In this document: positions 26,178 to 41,100 of the stretch, piece by piece | Numbering within the stretch: the stretch's first letter is position 1 | Layout: every line of letters starts with the position of its first letter | From: Baylisascaris procyonis | Lineage: Eukaryota; Nematoda; Chromadorea; Rhabditida; Ascarididae | Direction: 5' to 3' | Length of the DNA: 64,000 nucleotides | Assembly (NCBI GenBank): GCA_037389465.1 | Contig: JAZARR010000237.1 | Location: forward strand, 1,364,001 to 1,428,000 | Position numbers and translations under genes: made by a program | The notes under the pieces: generated by a model | The model's input: the letters and a program-made list of their open reading frames with translations, nothing else | Told to the model about the DNA's origin: nothing | Databases searched by the model: none

Positions 26178-29100
26178 GTTATTTTCTCACTTTTTGATTA
26201 CGATTAAATCCGAATTATTGATGCTAAAAGTCAGTGTTAAAAAAATTCCTTAAATAAAAAGGAATTTATGCAATTTCTTTTGTGTTTATTTTCTAAAACT
26301 ACTATTCGCCAACTAGATCGTAGCAGTAGGCAGTTGATATGTTTATTTATCTCCTAGTTCGGTTGTTAAATTTGATGACATGAATGCAAAACTGCCTAAT
26401 TCTAGATTGCTACGAACCGAGCTGATAGTTAATTTTGATTAATTGGATTCCTCGGTATATGATACGCGAAATGTGAAAGTACTTAATTTGCCCACAGGTG
26501 ATATATGACTAAGTCCACCTAAATGCATCCCTCCTCCCTCCCACCCTCTCCTTCCTCAACTCGGAGTATAGAGTTATATTTCTAATCACACGTTGAAAAA
26601 TGTTACTGCTACCGTTTCTGACGTGTGAAGATGCTCACCGAAGTAACGACGTCCATCCATCACGAGCAACAACAAAGTATACAGTGATTAGTAAGCAAGA
26701 CCGCAGCCTATTTATATCTTTTGCTACGGACCCGAAGGCAAACCATAATCCACATAGAAAGAGATCAACACAAATGTGAACAAAACAGCTTGTTACACTG
26801 AATGAAGATCACAACGATCACAGAGGTCACAAGAACTCATTTGATCACAATAGATCACTCGTTGAAAAATCTTATCAATATCATAACGTCTGTATGCCCA
26901 TTCGGCAAAGCGATAAGCTTAGCGTGAATTTTCACACTTCGATTCGTACTGCCTATTGTTTTTATATGAATTTTTTTCAGTTATACTTTTCACTTTTAAT
27001 TCATCTCACATCTAATTCTTTATTATTTTCTTTATTATTTTCTCCTTCTTTTGATCTTGAAAGTTTTCCACTTCTCTTTTAATTTCAAATTTCATCCTTC
27101 TTTCAGATCTTATATGTAACCCTCTATGCCTTTTACCTTTGTTTTCCAGCGCTCTAATTTTTATTTCCTCATGAAATATTTGAGTATATTCAATACTTAG
27201 TAGCGTTTACATTCGTCTCTCTCTGCTTGTGCTTATTTTCTCATTTTATTGCTATTTTTCGCTATTCCAAAGAAAATTTTTCTATATTCGTGATTTAGGC
27301 ATACGATTCCTAAAGAGGGATCTGTGACCATTTGGCTGCTAGATCAGCGTAGTACGGCTCAATGGGTTTAACTTTTGCCACCTTTCTTGAGCACCAGGTT
27401 CGAAGGATGGGCAGCTAAGCTATATCGCTCATTATGCTTGTTTATCCCTTGCAAGAACTCAGCTATATTGCTGCTCTCATGGAGTGATGAGGGAAGATGA
27501 TTGTACAGGCGAAAGTCGAATCTTACGCATCCTTTGCACAGACGGTTTTTGCCTCATACAGCATGGCCTACTCGTGGGCTTTTCATATCATACCATGGTG
27601 TGCTGATAGTATAAAGTGTAACGTAACGTTGCTTTAAGGAAGTGGGCAGCAAGTTCGCTACCTACAAGCTGAAATCCAAGGGAAGACTGGCGCAGTTAAA
27701 ACAGTCAATTACCGAAGAGCTTCCGGATGCCGAATCTTGGCAGGTATGCTTGCATCATTGTAACTTCTCATCTAAATCTCTAATTAGTGTGCAACAACTT
27801 TTCATTGAATTGCTCTGTCAGTGAGCGCATTGTTCGAATAGTTTTGTGCACAAGATGTCTTCGAAATATTGGAGGAAATAGCATTGTTTTTATTTATTTC
27901 TGTATAGTGTGAAATGTTCAAACTAAATTTGCTCCGCAAATTCAACTAGAAACAAAACCACACGGTAAGGCCAGGTCTTTAACGTATTCGTTGGTGATCC
28001 CACCACTTCTTTCCGTCTCACGTAGAAATGATCTGAGGCATGTTCATCATAAGAGATGATAGTCGACCGCAGAGTCCCTTGCGAGATATCAACCTCTAGC
28101 AACCAGTATCATTCGTAAATTGGTAGAGAATAATTTATTAAAGTTAAGCCAAAATTCATACTCGACCTTGATCCGTTTCCATATGATTTCACTCCACTAC
28201 AATTGCAAGCTTGTGCTCAGCTGATAAGCTAACATAACTAATCAAAGTAATCAAAGTGGAGCAGTTGATTTCTCGCTGAGTAAGCATTGCATTTATTATT
28301 GAGATATGGATTGCCTTATCTTCACAAATGTTCTGAGGGAAATCATTTTTGAAGAAAGATCGTGCGACGTTGTTAATACGCCTAGCGGAATCCGAAAGTG
28401 AGCTCGATCATCGGCAAAAGGAAGCAGAAGATCTTCGTAGCAAACTTGCCACAAAAGAAATCGAGCTCAGTGACCATAGTATCAGAATCCGAGTAAGTTA
28501 ACTTGCGATATTCGTAAAATCACTGATAGGAAACAGTAGATTTGGCATTCATTTCACGAGGATTTGGTAAGGTGGCTGCAGCTAAATTCCGCTTGGTCTA
28601 TGATGTAAGCACATAATTACTTATGCTACTATTATATTGTATTGATCGATATGTTGAATTTTCCATTTACGATGCTATGTGCACATTTGTGGATTGGATG
28701 GCACACTATGCAAATAGTGAGGGGGTTTTATGGTGATGGTGAAAGATGCGATGCACGAGGCATGCTAACGAATGCTCCAGATTCTCTTATCTCCGTTTCA
28801 CATCTCTTCACGAGTCTTTCTTGTCAGCATTTTTCATCGCTTCTTCGAGCATTGCATTAAACGTCTAACACGTACTACTTTATCATTGTAAGTGGCAAAA
28901 AACTTCAGAAAATTCACAGTGAGATAAGATTCTAAATATAATTTACGCGCACTGTTTTTTTTTTGTTTGTTTTTTTTTTTTTTTTTTAAATCCTTATCTC
29001 CTAAACGAATTCTTTTCCTTCTTCCTTTCGTTGATGATCCAACTTGCATAAAAAATTGTCTGATGAAAGCGGTAGGATGTTATTGTTAGCATGTGATGCA

Positions 29101-32100
29101 TTGGAAGTAAATTAGAAGCATGTCTTCAAGTCTTTTTTTTTTTTTTTTTTTCAAAAATTATTCCCATCGCGCTAATCCTAAGTCACTGTCATTGTGCCAT
29201 CTTTTTTTGTTTATGGTGTAAGTGGTATTCGGTTGTATATTGGTAGAAGCAGTGTCCGTACATCATCTTGCAAAGTATAGCAGAAGACGGCTTATAGCAG
29301 CTAGCTAAGTACCAATCCAATGAATTCCCTATCGAATTGAGTGGAAGTTTATCATTGAGGGCAAATTTATTTCGCTTTATAACCGCTGAGATGAAATTTA
29401 TTTTGGATCCTTTATTAACTATTGCTTTTCAATATTACGCATGTATAATTAAATAGCAGATGCATCATACATACTCTAATGATGTCATAGACTACATCTA
29501 ACGAGAGAAGAAGGGATAGAAAAAAAAAAAAACCAAAATACATTTGAGGCATAGCTTTGGATTGTAATAAAATTAGCGAATGTAGAAAGGTCATCGCATC
29601 TTTTGATTCTCAGATAAGTCTTAGAACAGGTTTCCGTAGTTTTTATGAATATGTCTTAAACTTCTAGTTTTTGGTGCGGACGGCTCTATGGACCTATATG
29701 GTCCTTGAAGGTTCTTGTGATGTGCATTATTTGAATCACAGATTTCCGCACTGGGTGATATCAAACAAAGTACGATTAAATTCAAACTCCTAATCTCAGT
29801 TTCACACTTCATAAGGCAGGTAATAGCCAATTTCAGGTATTCCTAGCAAGTGTCTTTTATTGGCCCACTATTGCTAATTTCACCATTTGTTGGCATAGTT
29901 GAACTTTCTTCAGAATACAGGATTTATAAACTTCGGGGCTTAAAATGTCGAAGAGAAGCTTTCATTCCATAATAGAGAATGAGCCCATGGCATTCTAGTT
30001 GGCTGCTAAAAGGCACTAACGTTATTGAATAGCTGGTCATATATTGAACAGTATGTGAGAAGTTAGTACGGTTTGGCTTTTTCGTTTCATTTTGTCTGTA
30101 TAATTGTTGTGCATTGACTGAATTGACTGAACGCTTTCATATCGAGTCATCGACTTCAGAGTTTGGAGGAGCAGTTACGATCGGCATTGGATCGATGCAC
30201 CTTCACAGATGAGCGGCAACATCCAGCCGACTTAGAAGAAGTGCTCAGTCGAGACTTAGAACGAATGCACTCGCAAATGGTTTATAAGGTGTTGTTTTAC
30301 TCATCTTTCGATAGGGCAGTAATTCGAATTCGAGGTTGTATGGATGTTCTCAACTATGGTCGCAATCAGTCGTGATCATTGGCATTTTACCGCATAAGAA
30401 GTAATTATATGCTAAGCGAGTGGAAAGTTTGTAGCACACGATGTCCGACTTAAATATATTTGGAGACGCTTAGCACGAACTACCGCTTACTTAGATTGTG
30501 GCATAGTTTCTTTTTGCATTTAATGGTTCCTCAAGACTTCACTAAAAGAAGCCATCGTCAGATTAAGCCCCTCGTTTCGATCCTTATTGCCGTTAATGAT
30601 GGCTGTTTGTCAGGCTCTAAAATCGGCGGAATTACGATTCAACATACGTGGGCGGTCGTTTATGCAGCGTCTAAGTACTGATCCAATAGGTAGTCATCGT
30701 CACCACAGTGTTAACTGATCGACATACCTAACAATGTTACAGTAGAAAGTAAACTGTGGTAATTACAGTTGGCATGCGGCTGTGATGAAGGTTGTATGTT
30801 AAATTTGGTCAATTTATGTTCAAGAATGTTTGCTGATGATGTATCCGTTTCACAGAGAAAGGCATAGTGCAGGGTACCAAATTGCTACGGTGAAATACTA
30901 GGTATTGGTTTGATGCTCGTTAGGTAAGTGATCAGTTTGTAGCGGGTACGAGAGGTTTTGTTTTTTACGGTGACAGGAACAGACTGTAGTTTTTTTTCGC
31001 ATATCTAAAATCATTTCATTTGTTCTCACGAAATAACATTAAGATTTTAATATATTTGAAATTGCGCTCCTAATGCATAATTGCAGGACACACGTATTAT
31101 GGAGTTAAACAACACAATTCTGGATAAAGAGCGGCAGATTCTTGATCTGCAAGAAATGTGCCGCGAGCAAGGACAATTGGTACAGGCAAAGTCGAGAGCG
31201 TTTCAAATTGTTCAGCAGAGATTCCTGGTAAGATTATCAGTACAGACTTCTCGATATGAAGTAAGTGCTATAGCAAGTATTGGAATTGCATCCTTATGCA
31301 GCAGTCTAAATGTATTCGAAATGCAAACCAAGGTGAAGCATGGTAACATTAGTGTTGTTTGAAATTAACGTGGAAGGAACGGTCTCAATTACTAACGTCT
31401 ACAGAACCGCTTATACAGGGGGGGTGGAAGTTTTCTACACGTTTGCAAGGATCACACCTAGCAAAGTTGGAGCTTAAGTCATTTTATGGTCAAAATATGC
31501 CACTTAGGCGCATTTGATAGCTATGCGCGACTTTACGTATATTCCACTTTGTTTCACGCTTTTCGTTCGTATGTTGAAAGTCATGGGTACACAGATATCT
31601 ACTTCTTATTATGGTACTTTGCAATTCAGAGGCAATTTCTTTTGGCATTGTGTGTTGTACTATGCAAATAAATTCCGCAGAAACTAGTGTAAGGTTAAGG
31701 CGACTGGCATATAATATGCTAGGAATTTGGGTACACGTCAGACCTCAACATGATAAAGACGAAAGGTCAATTAGTTGAATTGGTTGTTGCTCCAACGAGA
31801 GCATTTGAGAAAGATAGCAGTTGGACACACTCATCGATCACGCTAAAGCAGTTCCTTGCTGATAGCGGTTACAAATATTGAAGCGAGATGCAGTAAAACT
31901 TTTTGATCATCCTGTCTGTAACATTGAAATATGCAATTGTTAAGTAATTTTTATTATATAGCCATGAATTTGCATAAAAAGCAGCTTGCAGCTTAATCCT
32001 ACTTCATCTAATAAGTATTATAGAGTTTCAGATCTCGGCAACTAAGTGGCATTTTAAAGTAGTGTGGGAAAAATTCTTTTATTTCATTTTTTTGGGGTTG

Positions 32101-35100
32101 TATGCAACTATCTCTTCAAAAATGTTTTCCAGAAATATTTATTATTTTTTGTCCCCTCTTCATTGATTATTCCGAGTGGTTGTTGGTGCTACTTTTACTT
32201 ATTTTTTCACTTTTCCATGCACTGTTTTATTTTTTCTTTCTCATTTCTTCAAGCTTTATGGCGATTCCTAAGTAACGTTCTTTCCTCAGCTTTGGGCGGA
32301 TGAAGTTTCGCACTAGGTGAAAGCCATTTTCCTCTGCAAAACTTCACCTCTGTAGTATCCCTTTTCACCCCCTCCCTCATTTATCCGTCAAACTGCTCCA
32401 GTGAGGGCGCAGTCTTGATTAGAGCAATCCCTCTCTCTAAGGGAAATCTGGGCAGAGCTGGATGAAGTTATTTGGTAGCTATTGTTTATTTATTATCTAC
32501 CGTTCCCTCTGCCTCAGGAGATTGATTCACGAACTACGAAAGAGGCATCGACAGAGACGGACTTGTCGCTAGCTGTGATGGGGAGGTCTTCAAGTTTTCT
32601 CTCAGGATCGGTATCGGCTCGGAAAGAAACGTCGAGGATTCGGTCTCGCGAGAGCAGTTCCCCCGGTCACGCGGTGGTTCAGCTCCGTCCAGGTCAGCTT
32701 TCAAATCCTCCACAGTGACTATGCGTGGGGAATTTGTTTTGCGAGTTGCCAGCTTACATTGAAGGGCAGCTTCACTGTAGAGAAACTTGGTAGGATTTGT
32801 ATAGGCTGTGATGCGGTTTTGTTCGTCCCAAACAAGGAATGTCTGATGATTAAACCGTAAGTGAGTTCGAGTTTCCATCACCTCCCTACCTTCCTTTGTT
32901 AATATCTGGAGATGTGTTAGCGCTTACATGAAAATATCTGACCGCCTTTCCTCGCCTAACTTTGAAATTTTTCGGCTTCCATCACCCACCGTAGGTTAAA
33001 GTTTTTTAACTGACGTTTTTCTCCTTATTTCACAAAGTGTATGCAGGTTTGTTCAAAAATTGTTTTTCTTCTTTTTTAATTTAAAGAATTTGTGTCAAAA
33101 ACGATATGCGTGATTCCACTCTCTTCTTAATAACGTTTAATATTTAGCCATACCTTGACGAAAAAGGGTTTCCATGGGTTTGTTTTAGAATTTGCTAGCA
33201 GCAGTGATTTTTTTGGGAAAAGAGAGTTTTCTCATAACAAAGGTTTTCCTTTCGTAAAGTGTCATGCAGGAAATGTTCACTGTGGATGAAGAAGAGCGCT
33301 ATTGCATCTCTCAGTCAAATACGATGACGTAGATCGCAGTATTAATGAAAATAGCGTATTTGCATGATAATAATGACGCTCTTTATTGTTTATATGCAAA
33401 GGTTTTCGGTTTTGAACACATTGTTGCTTATAATCTCTTCCACTGGAAAGATATATTTGCGATAAATTCCGTTAAGGTGAAGATGTAATCTTTCCTGTTT
33501 TTATCCGAATCTCATATCGTCTCTTCAAGCAAAACTCTCCATACTATTTGCAGTTGTTGAAATTTGCTTCTCTGCTTTGTGTTTTAGCAGTTTATGAAAG
33601 AGGAACAAAGAATTCAGAGTTCGATCTCATATTGGATACATTCAGATACTGGAAAAAAAGAGATTTAAGATTCATGAATAATTTCTTCATATCTAACTGG
33701 ATTCTTGAAAGTTAAACTTTGATGAAATTTTAGGCGAAAGGATGTCACCACCACCAGTTGATCCAAGTGAAGATCGGAGTTCATTTACAACGGAAACAAC
33801 AACTTTACTAGACGAAGCAGACGCAGAGCTGAAAGGTACGGCAGGTGCTATTAGCACTCCAGTAGAAGGCAAGCGAAAACAACGCAAGAAGGTCACTTTC
33901 GATCTCACTCCGCAGACTGCTGAAACTCGTGGTTGGTTATTAAACACTTTTATTTGAATGAATTGTGCGGCGGCATTTTATTCAAACTAGAAGTAAGATG
34001 ATAATTTTTTCAGCCATATAGTACGATGGTATTCACTTCAATGATCCAGAAAGGGTAGAAATCGGCAACGAAAACTAAGCAGCTTATCGATGCATAAGAA
34101 ATACTTTCTATATGATCAAGAATAATGCCACACTGGCAGATACGAAAGAAAAGCATACAGTTAGGGTGTTGTGTTGTTGGTGATGTCTGACAAGTGTAAT
34201 TTATTGCTGTGAACATTAGTTTTGTAGCGGAATAAAGGATGAATTTTTGGCTAATCGGTGGGTTTACTCAAATGCGAAGTGAACATCGCTTGTTTAAGAA
34301 AAATGGAAAAGAAACAACAGCCTCGATAATGTTGCTTGGAGTGAGCTATAAATTTGACCGAATTTTGATCGAATTTTACTGCTAAAGACCGAAACTATCG
34401 ATGGCTGTATGCTGCAGATTTGGATACAACTATGGATGATGAGATTGCGCAGGCCATTATCGATTTAACGGCGGAAAATGATCAGTTAAGACGAACAATT
34501 CAAGAGATGGAATCTTCTATCAGTAGCGAGCTTCAAACTCGTATCGATCAGGTTCGTTATGTTACTGTTTTTCTTTTTTTTTTTTGTATATTAAATATAT
34601 ATGCATCAAAGTGTTCATTAAATTTTTGCGTTTTGCAGAAGAAGTGTTTTTATAAATATTTCTTAAGTATATAAATTTCACAAGTACAGGAAGTGATTTT
34701 CATAAATGAAAAAAGGCAAACACGAATGCATTGCAATGTTGCAATATGCCGTAAAATACTCGTTGCATAAGTCATCCTTTCTTTAGTTTTAATGTGCTAG
34801 ACTATAAGAATTAGAACTTCAAAATATTGCATATCCTTTTCAAGATATGCGGGTTTTTTTTTTTTTTTTTTTTCATCGGAACGGTGAGGTATGGATGAGG
34901 AAAAGGGCGATCAAGACATGTGATAGAGAAGATGTCTAATTGAGCATGAGATTTCGTTTCCTAAAAAACTTGTTTATCTTCCTATTAGCGCTGATATTCT
35001 ATTCATGAAATGCAGTTTATCTCTTCGTTTTCAGTTGGAGGAAGAAGTGCAACAGGTTCGAAGGGAAGGAAAGAATCAAGCGTTGAAAGCGCGTGCCGCT

Positions 35101-38100
35101 GCACAAGGAAGAATTCGAGATTTAGAAGAGAAGATTGCAGTGATGCAACAAGAACAAAAAGATGAGGTATCTCTTATTGTACCAGCATGGGGATAACATT
35201 ACAACTTTTTTACCTTTGTGACTAGAACGAAAATGTGAATATTTCGTGAAGGCATTGGATGCAAAAAAAAAAAAAAAAATTTCTCGGTATGTTCGCTGAA
35301 ATTGGATTTCCATTTCTTCTGTCAAAGGTGAAATCGATGCTATTCTATATTTAAGAAATGTCCTTCTGATGAAAACTGATCTGTGATGTTTGAGCGATGA
35401 ATTCGGATTGATTGCTGGTCGAGATAAATTTTCCACTACTCGATAGTTTTTCATCAGATTATTTATTAGCCGAATGCAGTACAAAAACATTTGATATGTA
35501 TTGAAATGTGGTTTATAAAATACGTAAAATCATCTCTTTAGTGACGATTTTCACTTGTCATCGTAATTAAATTCGATGAAAAATAAATGTAAAGTAGCTG
35601 AGGCGGCTGCAGTCGTTGGATAATGAGAAAAAGCCTTTGTTAGTAGTCGTTAGCTGAGGTCGGCAATAAGGTTGAAAATCGAGTGGCAAATGCAGTAAAA
35701 AAATTTCATGCATCCATTGATAGCTACAAGTCGCCACTTATTATTTTAGCTGAAGTGATCATGTAATAGTGTTTAACGAGATATTTGGACGGTCTGGGTA
35801 TTTAATCCGTTGCCAATGGGAAATTATATTGTACAAATTATTAAGCATCAATGGCAATAAATCTAACATTTTACTTAAAGCTTTTTATTTCACATAAGAA
35901 ATTACTATTTTATTTTTCATATTGGACAACCTATATTCGGCATGTTCTCTCCCACATAATATAATAAATTTGCAATATCTTTCGTATTTCCACATATGGG
36001 CGTATGTTATTTTATTCGTATTCTGTTCGCCTCAATTTACGAAGCCATCAGTTAGTGGGCATTTACTAACGAAGGAGAATCGACACCTTAAAAAATAGGA
36101 GTAATTTAACTCGAATACGTGAATAAGTGGTATTCGGTAGTAGAAACCATAGGTAGATTTATTCTTCTTAATCGTTTTGTTATTATCGAAGCTAAAGCCT
36201 CGAGTGCCTACTTGAGCACTAAACCCTCAGTTGGCACGGCGATCGAGTGGGTGCTCCAGTCGTTAGTTATGTGCGCATATGTTGGTTTTATTTGTACCTG
36301 AGGTGACATAATATGAGCAGTAATTTCTGATTTTGCCTTAAAAAAACTGTTCTTTCTTTTCTTTTCTTAACTTCGTTTTCCCGAAGAAACATATTCATTT
36401 GGGTTTATACAAATGTTATACGCATAAACGACTTTACGTCAGTATTATTTCAATATAACACTTTTAACGTTTTTGACATATGGATCATATTTTTTTTATA
36501 AAACTTTCAAAAAATGATGCATTGTGCAGGTGGAACGACTTAACGCGAATGTGGAGACATTACGAGCTGGTCGAGAGTGGACACTCGAGGAGAATGGTCG
36601 CCTACTAGAGCAACTAGCCGCTAGCAAGTAAGCTTAACCAATATTCATTCTTTTCTGTGTAGTAACCTCGACTAGGCTATCTGAAAACATTTAATTGTGA
36701 ATGTCTATCTCTTTGCAATGGCGTAGTTGATTTTGTCGGTTTACTAAAAGATTTTAAATTGTGAAATGAGACTCGTTAGTTTTTAACGTGAAAGTCAATA
36801 ATCGGCTTTGCATCTACTTCAATTTGTGCAGCTGAAGAGAGGTAAGAGTTTTTATCGTTCAATGCAAAAAATATCAGTGCAATAGAAAAATCACCACCGA
36901 TTCACGGGAAATTTTTCAACAATCGTCAAAGAAATTATTTGTGATGATAAAGGGCAAAATTAGTTGTTGCGGTGATACGTTTATGGGAAATTACATTGGA
37001 TCTGAAAGTTATTTCACATTCGGTTGTGTGATGAATCCGTGTTCAATATGTTACGATTTTTGTTTCTTTCTTCTTTTTTTTTTTCAGCGGTTGCAGGCAT
37101 ATAGAAAAAAGAAGTTTTGCGACAAAAAACTGATCAAAAAAGTTTTTTATCTTACAAACTGACTATTTTATTATATCTTTTTTCAATTTGTGATTGATTT
37201 TTTTGCCATTTAATGAAGGTGATGTGTTGAAGGCAGAAGTTCAAAGAACTCCGTGAGGAACTAGACGAAAGTCACGTTGAATGCGAGAATTTGCGCACAA
37301 AACTAGCTAAGGATCGTGACATGATCGTCAAATTGGCTGACGATGTCGATGAGGCGCAGCGAACGGCGAATCTTCTTTTCGAGCAGAAAGTCTCCATTTT
37401 AGACGACGTCGACCGCCTGAAGGGTACGAGTTGATTGCTTCCTATAACAGCACTTTGGAGCTATGGAATCGAGGTTTATTGGTGAATAGGCGAGAAAGGA
37501 AAAGTTTGGAGTTGGCATATGCCTCGTTTCGAAGCCAAGATCTAGAGGTCGAAGTTGAGGTGGAAGATACACATCGTGCAGTTTTTTATGAATCCAAAGT
37601 TGTGCGTGAAAGATTGTTTCTAAAAATTTCTTACTGCTGAAAAAACTTGGCAATAATTTGCGAAAAAATTACAAATGTTAAATTTTGCTAGATGCTAAAA
37701 GATTCTACTCATGCAAATTTCCCTGAAGCACATTTTATTTAAGTGTCTTCGACACGTTTAGTTCTCTTGAAAAGTTTTCATATTGTTCACTCCGTTTGTA
37801 GAATGAGTCTTTGATGATGAGTGGTTGGAGTAATTGTGCAGTCGATTGGTTTGACAGTCAAGATTGCATAAAGCATGGATTGCATCAATCCTTTTGCACT
37901 TTCCTTATCGCTAGAAAGCGAAAGTTTTATGTTTACGGTGAAACTGAAATGCGCGTATCAGTTTTTCTGAATTGACGCACAACGTTCGGCTGCAGATTGT
38001 TGGGTACGGAAGTGTTATCATTGCTCATGAGGGTTCCTGTGGAGATTTGCCGGTGCGCGCGAGTATTTACACGGATTCTTCCATATATTTAAGAAAAATT

Positions 38101-41100
38101 CATGGCTAAAGTATATTTGCATATTGAGCTATAAAGAGTATCTATATTTGTATCATTGCTGTTTTCTTTGTTTCCGGCTGCTCACATTTTACATTTTTAT
38201 TCTTGATTATTTTGCTTACAGGCATTGAGTTCGTCAGTTTGACACACGAATCTATTTAAATATATCTCATTTACATTTATACTTCATAGGTAATTTACAT
38301 ATCCATCATTACACTCAATCATTTTCTGTTTTGACAGTTCCCTGAGTAGAAATAACAATAGTGATCGAAGATAGAGCAAGCTCGAAGCCTGTTTTAGGTT
38401 AATTGTTTCTATTCATGAACGACTTTTGAGCATTTTACCGATTCGACTAACAAGAGCCACTCATTGGTCGAGAAGGGAATTGAGCTGGCTTCTTCTGAGT
38501 TTTCCACAAGATTAGGTACCTAATGGCAGCTGTGCTTTTGCGTACTTATCTCCTAAATGTATGTTTTTGTAAGCCTACAGTTATCAGTATTTGCCTCATC
38601 TGGTTGAGCTTAACGCCATGAGCAAAGAAGTTCTCTCAGGTGTATTGATAGGTCCGTTTGCATCAGTTTTGTGATGTTTGCAGAAGCAATAGAAGCGCAA
38701 GGTGAATACATCGAGGTTTTGGAAGCGGATGTGGTGATCTACGAGGAGCATATCGGCATTCTGAGAGATTCGTTAGGTGCATCGAAGGTCGAGAATAGGA
38801 AGGTAATCAAATCGAAGGCGTTCGAAACCAAACTCAAAGCACTCGAACAAGAGAAGGAGCAAATGACAAAGAGGAATAATGGTCAGTTTTTCTCAATGTT
38901 TTCACTTCTGTGACTCAAGCTGTTAGCTTACCGGCATCCGTTCTTGAGCATCCATCTGGGGTTTTGTTTAAGCGAAGTGCTCTATTCGTTGTGCGAGGCT
39001 GCGATGCTTAACTTATCTTTTTTGACGAATGCATCAAGCGATACTGCCCACGTTACCTGCTGCAAAACCTTGCTATCACTTGGCGAGAACTAGGGTTATG
39101 AACACCTCAAACTCATACTATTTTTACTGTCCACTTTGATCGACGATCGATTCTTAAATAATTGATATAAAAGCAGTTTTCGGTTTCATGGAAGTGGTCT
39201 CTCATCGAGAAAGATCAAATGAGAAAGAGTCATGGTAGTGGATGGGTGGAATGGCAAGCCCAAGAATTGCTCGTTGATGAGTGCTAATATCAGCTGTGAT
39301 TATGAGACATACTGTGAGAGCGATCTCAGTGCATCTTTAAAATGTGGAGGACGATTGATGAATTTTGTGTTTTGCACTTCACTTCTTTTTAATTGAGTTA
39401 ACGTGTCAAGTAAGGAGCACCTTGTTAGATTAATATATAAACCTAACTTTTTCAAACTGGAATTGTTTTTTCTTTGGGAAAGGAGCGGTAAAGAAGGTAA
39501 CATTAAGGGCGATTTTAAATATATTTCAAAAAGTTATAGCACATTCGTATTAAATTTTCTACGGCTTCTACATTATGCCTCCCAAAGAAGGATTAATTGG
39601 TTTATTGCTTGGGGGTAGTTGGCGTGCTGTTCAGTTGGAAAGGAGATGATGAGAAATTCCTCTTTATCAAAAACGAACAATATGAATTATAGCAAGGAAG
39701 ATTTTTAGGTTTTTGAGCAGTACAATGATTTCTATATTTTCGATTTGCTCTGCAAAGTTCACTTTCCATCTTTTATTACCCCCTTAATGACCTTCAAAAG
39801 GATATAGTTCTAGTTTTTATGAGGCACAAGAATATTAAATGTGAAGAAATATGTCTACAACAAAATTTCATCGGTCGTTTTCCACTCATGGAGTCAGCTA
39901 GTGAACGTTGACGAATTCAGCAGTTTTCAAGACGTAGCAGCCACGATGTGATATGTCTCTGATGCTGTAGGTTCCTGTTGGGAAGACAGCCTTAACGATA
40001 AGTAGGTTTGATGGTGATAGCGCAGTGATAAAATATCTAGCACGAAATTCGTATTTTTCAAAGCTTTCTTATTACATTTGCCATGAGCGCAAACAGGTGA
40101 GAAAAATAACTGCCAAGTGCCACCTATTCGATTATATGTTTTTTTCTGAATTATAAAAGGGATGCCCTTTGCTAAGTTGATGCGTGTAATTGCTGTCTTG
40201 ACATTCAATTGGCGCTAGATGACATGATGGTAAGTGGAGTGCAGTTAGTGAGAATGTATACGGAGCCGCATCGAGCAGGTACTTCTAGTTGCCTATTTGT
40301 TGATGCATTACCCTAATGGGGAGTATTATCTTTGTCAAGGTGGTGTTTCCTGCTCAATGCAGTAGTTATCGATGATAACGCGCGAGAATTGAAAAGGTAT
40401 GAAATCAGATATGCGATACATTGAGAACTCTGCCAAGTGTGTATTGAGAACTCGCTTTCATTAGTGTATGATCATCGATACGGCATTCAGATTTTTTTTT
40501 TTTTTTAATTGAAATACAATGACTAAAATAAATCAGTTATGTATACACGCATAGGGCAATCAGCCATTGAAAATAAAACTCGTTTAATATATAATTGAGC
40601 TGTTATGAAGCGGCACCACACAGCTGTCCATTAAAAAAAAAAAAAAAATTGAAAAATTCATACGTAGCTAGTTGAATTGAGATTGCATCAGAACAAACGG
40701 AATCATATCTCGAGCATATACTATAATCTGGTAAGCTTTTTAACTAACAGTGAACACGCCTGTTGTGATGTTTTTAATTTACCGGTAGATATATGGTGAA
40801 GTGTAGTTACCACCAGCAGCATCGGACTTCATCTATATTTGACGCAATGAAAAGAAAATTTGAAAATTAGATGAGCAATGGTTTCTTTTTTTTTTTTTTA
40901 CTAAGAAATTGATTTGAAGGGAAATGGAACGGAATATGATTCGTTGTATTCTTATGATCCCTTAAAATGTATTTTTAAAAATCTTCAAAAAAATTAATCA
41001 TCAAGTGTGTTTCATAGTTTATGGCTATGAAAACTTGGGAGTACTTTCAAAATCAAATGAGGCGAGTGTTTTTTTTAAAGAATTTTCTTGCGCATTAAAT

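Larger units (their letters stand above)
26178..38683. other. Introns 1-11 of the coiled-coil gene
   Basis: Eleven introns of about 0.5-1.9 kb separate the exons listed. They hold T/A runs (for example 28961-28987, 29132-29150 and 34854-34873). The only notable coding potential outside the listed exons is the reverse-strand ORF at 32534-32881. No further exon fits the phases. Confidence 0.6.

Noticed and set aside
37431..37640. Charged ORF in intron 11 (LEVEVEVEDTH)
   Set aside because: Any acceptor would leave an intron of about 25 nt after exon 11, and direct read-through meets TGA.
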